NCBI GenBank assembly: GCA_020284085.1
Contig: JACEVL010000155.1
Coordinates: 278,501 to 342,500, forward strand
Direction: 5' to 3'
Origin: Aporrectodea caliginosa
Lineage: Eukaryota; Annelida; Clitellata; Crassiclitellata; Lumbricidae
DNA: 64,000 nt
How positions within the stretch are numbered: position 1 is the stretch's first letter; each line of letters begins with the position of its first letter. The translations under genes and the position numbers were made by a program. Of this stretch, positions 44,510-54,641 are shown one piece after another. A model generated the notes under the pieces. The model ran no database searches, was not told where the DNA came from, and saw only the letters and a program-made list of their open reading frames with translations.

Positions 44510-46050
44510 TCGAGAGGCGAGTGGCGAAATCGACTCCAGGTCAAATCCAAAAGGGTCAGGCTGTGAGAAACTGAGCACTACATCTGTTTTCGTGATGAAA
44601 AGGTTGAAATTGTTTGGTTTTGCGGTTAGAAGAGTGGGCACATGATTTACTTGGCGTGTGGCTTTTGTCACGCCCACTGTACTCGTTTTGATTCAATTTA
44701 CAGACTCAAAAGCACGAAGACATGCGACTCTTCTTCGTCCGTTGGTGAGTCTTTCATGGTCAGCACTGTTGCAAGTGTTGTTGCCCTTCGTGAAGACATG
44801 ATTTGCCATGTGCCATTGCTGCAAAACCAGTTTTGTATAGTGGTAGGAATTTCCGGCTGAAGCGGGGCATAAGCATCGAACCGTGACAAAGTGCCATCGC
44901 AAAGCATACCTTCACAGTTGGCCTGGCTACGCGTGGCAGAGACCATCAATCGAACGGAGTTAGTGATAGGCCAGAGACTGGAGGGGAGAGAGACCTTTGG
45001 CTTTCAGTTCAGGCATTCTCTGTGCAGTCTCAGGTTAGTCCAATTAATATTTGATTTCTTGCTTCAGTACTTATTTCTTGTTTTTGTAGTTATTATAAAA
45101 TTGAAAAGTCTGTGGACATGTAAAAGCAAATGCATGTATTGTTTGTTCTTTGAAACACTGAGAAATCTGATGTTCAGCATAACACCTGACGTTTAATACC
45201 CTAAACCACTGACTGATGACCTTTAACCCTCAACAATGTGAACTAGTATTGGATTACATAATTATTCTGCTGCTGTGCTTTTTGCATAAATTGCAGGGAG
45301 CCTGAATTGTGCAATTCTTATTTGTCACTTCGTTTAATAATTGAGGGTGATGCTGAAAGTTCCCCGTTCTATGTCAGACCGGCATACACGAAGGTCAACT
45401 CTGTGAATTGTAAATTCCTGCTTGCAAATTTTATTCAGTGTCTTTTAAATTTAACTAACAAATACATGTAGATTGTTGGTCTCATTTATCTTTTTCTTTG
45501 TTTTCCTATTTGATGTAAAGCCACTACCTAATTGGAAATCATTATTACATGATGCTAAGCAACTATGCATTATGGACTAGTCTTAGGTACCTACACAGTG
45601 ACAGCCATTGTGTTACTGTTTGCTGTAAGTCTCAGATCCTTAAATGTGGTACACTTATCAGTCAGTAGTTGTTTGTAGTTTAGTTTCATCTAGTCATAAA
45701 GCTTCTAAAGTACATTAAAATATTGCTCAGGGCATCATTTAACACTTTAGGGACGAGCATGTACTTAGAGTGACTGGGAAATCAATGCAGCTCATCATTA
45801 AAGTGTTAATGGATCTGCTATTTTTTAAAGTGACTTATTGCTTAGCCTTTGTACAACCTGCAAAACAGTCATGTGCAGTCTTTTTCCTAACATTGTTTTG
45901 GTGTATTAGCATTTCTCAACCATGACAACAGAACCATTGTTTTCTCATTATAATTTAATTATTTATTAAAAGCACTTATTACACTTGCATAGTAAGGAAA
46001 TTAGAATCTGAGGCATGGATAGATGCTCGGGTAATTTATGTGTTTGTTAT
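44510..46050. other. Intergenic stretch; possible non-coding exon near 44.9-45.03 kb
   Basis: 44891-45031 ends CTGTGCAGTCTCAG before GTTAGT, which resembles an exon/donor border, and could be a 5' untranslated exon of the downstream collagen gene. There is no protein-level support. The rest has no recognised content except the micro-repeat at 45739. Confidence 0.2.
45739..45809. mobile_element. TTAA-ended palindromic micro-repeat, copy 3
   Basis: TTAACACTTTA at both ends, then GGGACGAGC against ATGATGAGC inverted. The centre is GTACTTAGAGTGACTGGGAA then ATCAATGCAGC. TTAA borders are intact. Confidence 0.7.
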
Positions 46051-46060
46051 CGGTTTACTG

Positions 46061-46208
46061 CAGGCACATAGCCATACTTAAATTCAAGAGGAGGCAACTT
46101 CACAGGCCATTGGCAAAATCCTGGTCATTAGTCAATAGATGTTCCAGTATATAAAAAAAGCAAGAGGAGGCAACTGCCTCCTCTTGTCTCCATGTAGCTA
46201 CACCTATA
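46061..46208. mobile_element. 148-bp hAT-type MITE with perfect 8-bp TSD
   Basis: GTTTACTG flanks both sides exactly (46053-46060 and 46209-46216). The ends CAGGCACATAGCC and, inverted, TATAGGTGTAGCT are loosely alike. An internal 12-bp perfect palindrome (CAAGAGGAGGCA against TGCCTCCTCTTG, 2-nt gap) lies near 46163-46188. Confidence 0.75.
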
Positions 46209-46214
46209 GTTTAC

Positions 46215-47025
46215 TGTATAAAAATCAATTAGATGTCATTCTTTGTCTATGGATTATCATATAGTCATAACTACTATTTTACTATTTTACTATATATATA
46301 TTAAAGTGTATAATTTGCTGAAATGTAGACTGTCACTACTAATGGTGGGCATTGCTTACTAATTACAGAATTTTCACTTCAGTGGGGTTGTTTAACAATT
46401 TCATTTATATCTATTTTGTTTGTATGTACAGTTATACAGTTAAAAATGCAGGCCATAAATGTGGAAATGGCGATGTTACCCAAATCATCAAAATTCTACT
46501 TTATGAATTTATATTAGTTTCCGCTGACAGAAAAAGAAATGAAGAAATATCGTTAAATATTGTTAAATTATCTTACAGGGAAGGCTCAGCCCAAGTTGTT
46601 TTGAATACTGGTAGGACCAAAGAACTCTCACCTTGTGAAGGTTTATGATGTCATGGTTGACAGACAAGATAACCTACATACCAATCACGAGACTTACCTT
46701 CACAAAGCACACCATTTGTCACAAATTTGACATAAATAATGCAGAGTACACAAAACCAGATCCCATTACTATTAATCTGAAATAAATAGGAGATGCAAGC
46801 CAAAATATACATATACAGGTATTGTACAGTATCTTTTATTTAATTTAAATGTTTGTTACATATACAAATTGTACGCATCTGGTTAATCTATATTGCAACT
46901 TCTGTTCGCCCTCCAAAGGCAGTGCTAAACCAATGATAATGGAAATGATGAATGATCTGCAGGTTACATACTGGCTTGAGATGGGAGGGGTTGTACCAAT
47001 GTACCTGCCTAGGTCATACAATACA
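46215..47025. other. Unassigned intergenic stretch
   Basis: No gene or repeat boundary recognised. Confidence 0.3.
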
Positions 47026-47029
47026 AGAA

Positions 47030-47190
47030 TAATGCAATATTTACAACTGTATTTGATATTGTCCTCGTTCCAACGTTCGGAAGTGCACATAATAATATGA
47101 CCATACAACAGAACATCGATGATGCTGAGTGATTTGCACTAGTTAGGTCCTTTCATATTATACTCTGCATGTTACAGGTTGAGCAAAACT
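47030..47190 (-). repeat. Partial tRNA-derived SINE (minus strand)
   Basis: The reverse complement has GTGCACTTCCGAACGTTGGA then ATATCAAATACAGTTG, matching the 3' body of the SINEs at 33895-34085 and 51302-51525. Confidence 0.65.
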
Positions 47191-47514
47191 TACCAATTTC
47201 TTACTGCTATTTGTGTGGATTAACTGAATGACCTGCTGCTTTTTTATGCCATTCTTCCTACTGAGTTATATATGACAGTTGACTGACCATCTGGTATGTG
47301 GACCACAGTTTGGACTGTAAGTACAATCACATAAGAGGAAATTTGAAACATGAGCAGGTGGCATGAACATAAAGGACAAAAGACAGAAAGATATAGTGCC
47401 TTTTTTATTGTTGACGTGCACCCAGCCAGGCTAACCTAGATGTGACATCATAGAGGCATTTGAAGCTTATGACCTAATTATTTTAAGTCATGCAATGATT
47501 GAGGCATATATATA

Positions 47515-47570
47515 TTATGTATGTATGTATGTATGTATGTATGTATTGTATTGTATTGTATTGTATTTAC
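47515..47570. repeat. (ATGT)n and (TATTG)n microsatellite / LINE tail
   Basis: An ATGT run of about 30 bases passes into TATTG repeats, which are the antisense poly-unit tail of the adjoining minus-strand LINE. Confidence 0.85.
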
Positions 47571-47574
47571 GGAT

Positions 47575-48190
47575 TCCTAAAGCGCCTCTCGCAGTACGAC
47601 CTAATCAGAGTGCGAAAAGCCTCGAGAGAAAAGAAAAGTCTTAAGAGTATGGACAGAGACAGATGTACCACCAGTTAAGATCATAGAGCGAAGAGCGAGT
47701 CATAGAGCGAAGATCGTTCCAGAGCGAAGGGCCAACAGACGCATAAGAGTGGAATTGGGCAGTAGCAGTCCAAGTCCGAGGCACCAAGAGGTCATGACAG
47801 TCTAACAAACGGAGAGGGCGAGCTGAGGCAGCCGAAAGAGGATGATGGATAAGATAACCTAGGTAGCATGGAGCCTGACCCAATAACGCTCTGGAAATAA
47901 GGAAAAGAACTTTAAACTGAATATGGGCAATGAGCAGAAGCCAGTGTAAGTGCTCGATCGTGAAGGTTGAGATACAGATAAACTGCTGCATGTAGCATTG
48001 ATTGAAGAGGTGACAGGCGACATTTCGGAAGACCAACAAGTAGCGAGTTGCAGTAATCAGTGCGTGAGCAGATGAAAGCATGGACCATCGAGGTAAAAGT
48101 GGAGGGCACAGATGCCTGACAGCTCAAAGTGATAGAAACTAGACCGAGAGAGGCTAGAGATTTGTTCAGCAAAGAGTGCTTGCTGTCAAG
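47575..48190 (-). pseudogene. CR1/L2-like LINE 3' part (minus strand)
   Basis: The minus strand has RTDYCNSLLVGLPKCRLSPL, then HLHWLLLIAHIQFKVL, LLGQAPCYLGYLIHHPL, LLVPRTWTATAQ and SYASVGPSLWNDL in the right order across two frames. This is the conserved C-terminal part of CR1/L2-type ORF2. It ends in the family tail with (ATACA)n. Confidence 0.85.
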
Positions 48191-48315
48191 GGTATGTATG
48201 TATGTATGTACAGTGTACACAATACACATATGTATGTATGTATGTATGTATCGTATGTATGTATGTATGTTTGTATATATGTATGTATGTATGTATATGT
48301 GTGTATATATGTATA
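48191..48315. repeat. (ATGT/TATG)n microsatellite
   Basis: Two long ATGT runs broken by a short non-repeat. They produce spurious Tyr/Val/Cys/Met-rich reading frames on both strands. Confidence 0.9.
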
Positions 48316-48319
48316 ATAT

Positions 48320-50236
48320 TGTATGCATTATTTTTCTTTCAATAATGGTGCTTGGTAGTCTATTCAGTATTGCACAATGTGACAATTGTGGGTTTGAGCT
48401 TGCTGAGCGGTAAATGCAAGGACCTGCTCCGCTGCTCGTGCTATTTGTTGATGTGCACTTATCTCTGTCACCAAGCAGTAGAATTTGCTACCAGTGTTAG
48501 CTGGGAAGCATATGCGATATGTATTGGGCCCATGTCCAGGACTCTGGGATTCACTGCCAACTAAGCAGCCAGAATTAGTCTCTCCTACATTCCACTTGGG
48601 TCATTGGACTTTACTTACTTTTAATGACATATCAACAAAAGGTTTAATTGAGAACCGGCTTACTTGGCAAAGATGGCTGGATTAATGTTAGAAACTAAGC
48701 AAACCTGGATTTGTTTCAGTGCTGGGTCAGAAAAGATGCATCAGACCAGAATTCCTGTTATTTTTCATTCCACACGTGAGAATGAAAGGATAAGATATAT
48801 GATGACATATGATGACGGAGTGAGAAAAGAAGAATGATTATTATTGGTTTAATTCTGACCGATGAGCTAAAATTGGATTCGAACTGCAACTGATCTGTTT
48901 TTAGGCATCTGTGTATTGTATGACCAGCATTTCCGGTCATGACTACAGTAGCTAATAAAAGTTTCCATGTAAAAGTGAGGAATTAGTGATGCATAGCAGT
49001 ATGCATTGTGCTAGGAAATGAATGTCGTGCATGCTTTATCTGTGCTATCCAGGGTGACTAATTAGAGGGAGTAGTTATGAGGGTGTGTTCTTTTTACTCA
49101 GAAAAGAATGGGTATGCAAATTCTACTGCATGGTTTGTGTAGAAAAGCCAATTATGTTATGTGTGGTAGCTGTAGTTAACCTGTTTAGGTTATGTTTATG
49201 ATGCCACTGATCTTTTTTCATGGGCGTAGGTCAGCAATCTCGCCACAAGACCTCTGAAACTACTTTGAATGATTATCTGACTGTATTCAGATGTGACGTA
49301 GACATTTCCACTTGTAGGTTCTAGTAAATAAATGCATTATTGTAGTTGCAATAAAAAAGGTGTATAGTGTAGCTTCGAGAGAAACTAAGTAGCAACACCG
49401 TTTGGTGCATTAGTGATGTTAAGTTCATTAAGAACAAAAAAGGTCACCAGTAAGCAGACAATGCTTAGCTAACCAGAAAAAAGTTATTGCATTTTATCAG
49501 CAATTACTACAGCATGTTGGTGAATTACAAGACAAAGAAATGAGTTTAAGGACCGTCTTGTATACCAAATTCGTAACCAAATGGCTTCTATGAGGAAATT
49601 GTGTATTTATGATTGCTGGCTGGTTGATTATGTAAAAGTAGTTCTGATAAACATAATTGTAAACTTTTCTGAAGAAAAAGTTTCCTCAGAATCATATAAA
49701 ATAAACTTTGTCAGATTCATCATCTAAGTATGAATTTTGCTTGTCTTAATGTCATTCTGAGGCTCTAAATCTAATTATTATTTTACTAGTAAGATAATTA
49801 AACTCCTTGCTGGCTTCACTTCTTTTCTGGGTTTCTAGGTCATTGCAGTGTTGTTATATTTGTGTTTTCATTCATTGCAATTATTTTGTGATGGACGAAG
49901 CCAGTCAGAACTTGTGTAATACTCATAACAATGATATTTTAATAATTTAATAAATTGTTAATAATTTTAAAAGAAAAGTTCAACAATGCTAATTACTGCT
50001 GTGTGCATGTCTTCTGAATGAAGTTGAATTAAACTGATGTGAGATGAAGCAATGTCAAAGCATGACAACAATAATTCTTCTTTAGTTAGTTTGGCATTTA
50101 TAATATGCTGCAGATGTACCGGTACTTATATGCGATATATTGCTCGCAATAAAAGTGACAGTGCCTCTTGGAGGCTCTTGGACCTTCATCAAACTTGGGT
50201 CACTATGCAGTACATTATTTTCTTTATGCAGTGGGC

Positions 50237-50240
<4 letters not shown>
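48320..50240. other. Intergenic stretch, mostly unassigned
   Basis: Near 48500-48550 the plus strand reads MRYVLGPCPGLWDSLPT, which faintly resembles a LINE tail. I see nothing else definable. Confidence 0.3.
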
Positions 50241-50268
<28 letters not shown>

Positions 50269-50282
50269 AAGAGAGAGAGATA
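50240..50282 (+). repeat. (GACA)n microsatellite
   Basis: GAGA then six GACA units then GAGA. Confidence 0.9.
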
Positions 50283-50839
50283 CATAGGGGGAGAGTCGTT
50301 TCAGTCCAGCAGTTGCTGTTTTCTTTTCAAGCTTTTGTGCTGAGAGGTGTAATTTCTGGTGAAGCTAAACCTGTCCACTCATTTTATCAAAATGCAGTTT
50401 ATAATTAAACTGCAATATAATCACAATGAAATATCTCGAAATCTCAATATCTGTCAGCAAATTCATATTTTATGCCTGTTCTACTCGGCTGTAGAATGTA
50501 CACTTTTATTAAAGTCGTGACACTGGCAAGGTGGATGAATGCTTTGACATTATAACCTTTGCGCATTATATCCTTGGAACATTATAGCCATCCAAATGTA
50601 GCAAGCATCTGCTTAGCGCATAATCTTCATTGTTTATGAAAAACTGTTGGTTATTCTGTAAGACATGTGATAAGCTATTGCAGTGTAAGTTTCAAGACAA
50701 TGATTACTTATTGTTTAGTGTGTCAGTTTGGTTGAGTACCTTTGTGGTGGCTGTAGGCATTGAAACTTCTATTTTGGCTATTTTTTTTATCCTGTTTATA
50801 AAACTTATGCATCCATAATATAATGGTTGCTGAACATTT

Positions 50840-51075
50840 AATAATAATAATCTTTTCTTTATTAAGCGCCTGACAAACGCACTGCGCTGTACATTTACAT
50901 GTTATGCAATTTAAATCTTAACTACTAAGTAGTACTAACAGAACAGACAGCCTGCAATACAACGGCGCTAATAGCAGCCTACAAAGCATATCCGCCCTAC
51001 GGGACTCGAACTCGGTACCTCTCGCTCTCTACGCCAGATGTTATCCAATGCGCTATCGGGCATCCAATGTCATCC
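50840..51075 (-). repeat. tRNA-derived SINE (third family, minus strand)
   Basis: On the minus strand GCCCGATAGCGCATTGGATA is followed by CGAGTTCGAGTCCCGTAGGG. The A and B boxes and the acceptor-like GCCC/GGGC pairing are kept. The body ends CGCTTAATAAAGAAAAG and a TTATTA tail. Clear SINE structure, so not annotated as a tRNA gene. Confidence 0.75.
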
Positions 51076-51301
51076 AATGCGCTATATAGCACATTGTAAA
51101 AATTTTACAGAAGAGTTCTGTGAACTATTTGGTTTGTGGTCAGATGGATTGTAATGAATCAATGGCTAACAGAACTCATTAATCTACATGGGAAGATTGC
51201 TAACTATATCTGGCACAATGCAATTTGTCCACTTAATTTCAGTTCCACCGTTTGCACTCTGTTTCAGTTATTCTTTGACCCTTGTGGTCCTGCAGACTAA
51301 G

Positions 51302-51525
51302 GTATGTTGGGACACGGTGGCAGATTGGTTAGAGCGCTTAGCGGGTACCACAAAGAGTACGGGTTCAAGCATCGCCCAAAGCAGTTACTGTGTAGGGACC
51401 TTGAGCAAGTCCTTCGCACACAGTTGCTCTGCAATATAATTTTATCTTTGACATCGTCGTGTGTGCACTTCTGAACTTTGGAAGGAGGGCAATATCAAAG
51501 TACAGTTGTATTGTATCGTAGGTTA
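51302..51525 (+). repeat. tRNA-derived SINE (first family, plus strand)
   Basis: GGTGGCAGATTGGTTAGAGC (A-box-like) and GGGTTCAAGCATCG (B-box-like) head the element. The body ends GCACTTCTGAACTTTGGAAG and TTGTATTGTAT, as in 33895-34085. Confidence 0.8.
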
Positions 51526-51529
51526 ATAT

Positions 51530-52250
51530 ACCGTTGAGCTAGACATCAAGACACGTTTAAGCACAAGTCATAAATGATCGAGATGATACCTGTTTTTGAC
51601 AGCACCTAGGCTAGGCGATGATGAAGAGCATAATTTAAGTGACAAAAACACCATATTTTTGCATGAATTATTGTGACAAGGAATAAGTTTACTTGTGAAG
51701 TACTTTTAAGAGGACAACAGTTGCTGATGGTTTCCGCTGTGTGCTTTTTCAGGTGTAGCCATCAATTGTGTTCGACTTCGGCACTTGACAGACTGTCAGT
51801 GTTAGAGGTGCACACAGCAGGCTGCACGCCATCAGACAAAGAACTTGAGTTGTCAAACCCGGATTGTGGGATATAGCATCTGCTGATTGGCATACAGTTG
51901 TATCCCGATCTTGGTCTTTCAAGACGACTTACTTGCATTTCAAGTTTCTGGTGACTTTTTCACGAGATATAAAGATCCACCAAATGACTGCACAGAGCCT
52001 CAATTCAGGTTTATTGTTTGACATAATTTTTGGCTTTATCATAATTATTCAATGCAAGTACTTACAGAGACACAGAGGAGAATCTGATTATGCATTTCAT
52101 CTTGTGATACGACTCTTTGTGTGTAACTTTGTCAAAGACTCCTGTAGTTATTCTGAAGCAGAAAGAAGAGATGCATGTAGAGTTGTAGACTTTCTGTATA
52201 TGATTTCAAGCTTCTTATTTGAAGGCAGAAGATTTAATATTTTTCTAGGT
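51530..52250. other. Unassigned intergenic stretch
   Basis: An open frame of 161 codons at 51864-52349 has no recognisable domain and ends in AT repeat; I do not call it a gene. An AT microsatellite follows at 52255-52300. Confidence 0.3.
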
Positions 52251-52394
52251 GCATTATATATATATATATTTATATATTATATATATTATATATATAGGAG
52301 AAAAGGCACCAAATTTGGAGTTTCTACCCTATACCCTGATGTTTGTTAACATTATTGGGACATATCTGTGACATTTAATCTCAATATGTCCACA

Positions 52395-52500
52395 AAAAAA
52401 CCTTCCTTTTTTTCTCGGAGTACCTCACGCTGGGAGCGCTTCTGAAAGGCTTATGCTATGAGAAGCGCTTTATAAATGATCAAATACAATACAATACAAA
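52395..52500 (+). repeat. CR1/L2-like LINE 3' tail
   Basis: TACCTCACGCTGGGAGCGCT, TATAAATGATC and (AATAC)n match the tail at 15240-15325. Only the end is present. Confidence 0.7.
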
Positions 52501-52559
52501 AGCCTATCGAACTACAAGTCCATAGATGACCATCTAAAAACTGCCTTTCTGAGAATATC

Positions 52560-53330
52560 TTATATTATAATCCAAAGTCTGATTATTCTGTCCTTCCGTA
52601 TGTTTGTCTGTCCGGCTAAAGGCTCCGAAACGGAACGCTTTAGCGATTTGAAAAAATTTACAAAACATTATTACGCCGCGTCTAAGTCAACGCGACTATT
52701 TTCAGCTCGCAATTTTATTTAAACGCCGATATATGGCCATTTTAAATTTCCAACTTTTTCGACGAAACTATTTCAATACTGGCCACAGTATGGCCATTTG
52801 TTCACGTCATGAAGGCTTAAATTAATATGCAATCTTACGTCACGCGAGCATCTAGGTCAACGCTCTGATTCGCAACCAATCACGATGACCGTTGATTTCA
52901 AAATAATCAGAAGTGGTCACGCCCACGACTAAATTGACTAAATTTATAGGTCATCGGACTTAAAAATTCGCCAATCAACACTTTAGGGACACGAAATTTT
53001 TAACGAACGTTTTCATTTGAGTTTCTATAGATCTCAACACAACTTTATTTCAACCCAAAATTTACTTGGAATTCCGATATTTGGACATTTTAAGTTTCGA
53101 TGTGGTCATAGTCTGTTTCAATGCCATTGAAATCTAACTATGCAGGAGTATATATTGCATAGAGTTGCGATTAAACAATTTCAAGCAAGCGCGTAAATTC
53201 ACCAGAAGGATACACGAAAAATTTGCATATCATTAAATTCAAATTCACGGGCGCCGACGAAGATGTCGTTAAATTCAAATACACGGGCACTGAGGAAAAC
53301 CCGGGCGAATGCCGGGTAAAAACTGCTAGT
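52560..53330 (+). mobile_element. Helitron/Helentron-like non-autonomous element
   Basis: The 3' end has a small hairpin (CCCGG, GCGAATG, CCGGG at 53300-53316) followed shortly by CTGCTAGT, typical of Helentron-type termini. The left part has TTTGTCTGTCCGGCTAAAGG, common near the other end of such elements. The left boundary is a guess. No Rep/helicase coding is present. Confidence 0.5.
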
Positions 53331-54360
53331 CAATTATAAAATTTCAGGCACTTAAAAAATGAAAGTTATGCATATTTATTATTTACAGCTAAAACTTTAT
53401 ACAAGTCTTATATGTCAGGTCCTTTTTAGTTGAGCAGTTCAGTGCTTTAGATTGTAGAATAAGTTTATTTGATTGGGAGATTAATTGACAATGAATTAAT
53501 AGCTTTTGGACCTAGTCTATAGTAGGTTTACTAAAGAGTCTAGTAGAATGACTATTAAATGCAGACTATTCGCTTTTATGCTTGATTTTTAATGACAGTG
53601 TGACAGTTTAGTAGCTTTATATTAATAGAATTTTCCACTTGCAGGAGTTTAATTAGTTTTTTTAGCTTTAGACACTGATGCCAGGTGTCTGTATTAAACG
53701 GATGTCACAAGTATTCTAACCCTTTGGCAACTTAATTATGTCAATAGTCTGGTCACTCTGGTGGTGGTATTTGAAGCTTGTTGACATTCACATGCATGAC
53801 TTGTTCAGACTAAAGAATACATGTGACAAGAACCTGCAGCAGATTTTGAATTGCAAAGCCTGCTTCGTGCTTATGATCGTGCAACACACTTCAATAGAGT
53901 CTGTAAAATAATTATGAAGAGTATAAGCTGAACTTAATTTATTTGCACTTTTTTAGTTATCATTTTAGCCATATAAACCTGCATTACTTACTCATTGATA
54001 ATAAAATTTTGATTTTATGGCATCATTTAGACCCAGTATACGCTCAAACAATAAAAAACCAATTTGTCAAAAATGACCCCATTTGCATACAAACTTTCTC
54101 AGTAAATACACACTCCAGTTTGGTACCTTTTATCCCAGCAGGTCATATTCACACACGCGTGCACGCATGCACACATGCACATGTGCACGCATGCATTGCA
54201 ATTGACCTTCTAGCTAACATTGAACTAATACTCAGAAATTAGGTGAATTAAATTCTGAAGAAAATGATGTTACTAAATTAGACATTATTTGACAGAGTTT
54301 GATGAAGCAAATAAATTGTCTTTATCGTTATGGTTCTGATGGACTGTTACCATTTTGTAG
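53331..54360. other. Upstream region of the collagen gene
   Basis: No coding sequence. Alternating CA/GC-rich microsatellite at 54152-54197 (GTGCACGCATGCACAC type). TTTTGTAG at 54353-54360 could be a splice acceptor, so the ATG exon may be preceded by an untranslated exon. Confidence 0.35.
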
Positions 54361-54391
54361 GTTTGAGACTATGATCACAGTCCTGTAAGCA

Positions 54392-54609
54392 ATGACCTGT
54401 TCTGTGCCTGCCAATAGCCCGAAGCGGGCAGGGGCTTATTTCTGCGACAGGAAGTCATCATATCTCTGGTCAAATGTGATCGTAACCTTGGTTTTTATGT
54501 TGCTCCTACACGTATCTGATGGTCAACAAAGTCCAGGCTCAAATGTTGGTGCAACAGGTAATGAAATCTTGCAGAGATGAACTATAGCTATAAAAGCTAT
54601 TTAATTAAT

Positions 54610-54641
<32 letters not shown>

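Noticed and set aside
44642..45196. Several overlapping open frames on both strands
   Set aside because: No conserved domain and mutually exclusive frames; kept only as a possible untranslated exon at 44891-45031.
48129..48413. Met/Tyr/Val/Cys-rich frames
   Set aside because: They are translations of an ATGT microsatellite.
50990..51065. tRNA gene on the minus strand
   Set aside because: A and B boxes are good, but the sequence continues into a SINE body with a TTATTA tail, so it is a SINE head.
51864..52349. 161-codon plus-strand open frame
   Set aside because: No recognised domain, ends in AT repeat, and lies among repeats without splice or homology support.
54392..54557. Collagen leader as a type II membrane anchor
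   Set aside because: The 14-residue hydrophobic core followed by SDGQQ fits a cleaved signal better than a ~20-residue anchor, though the long n-region leaves some doubt.
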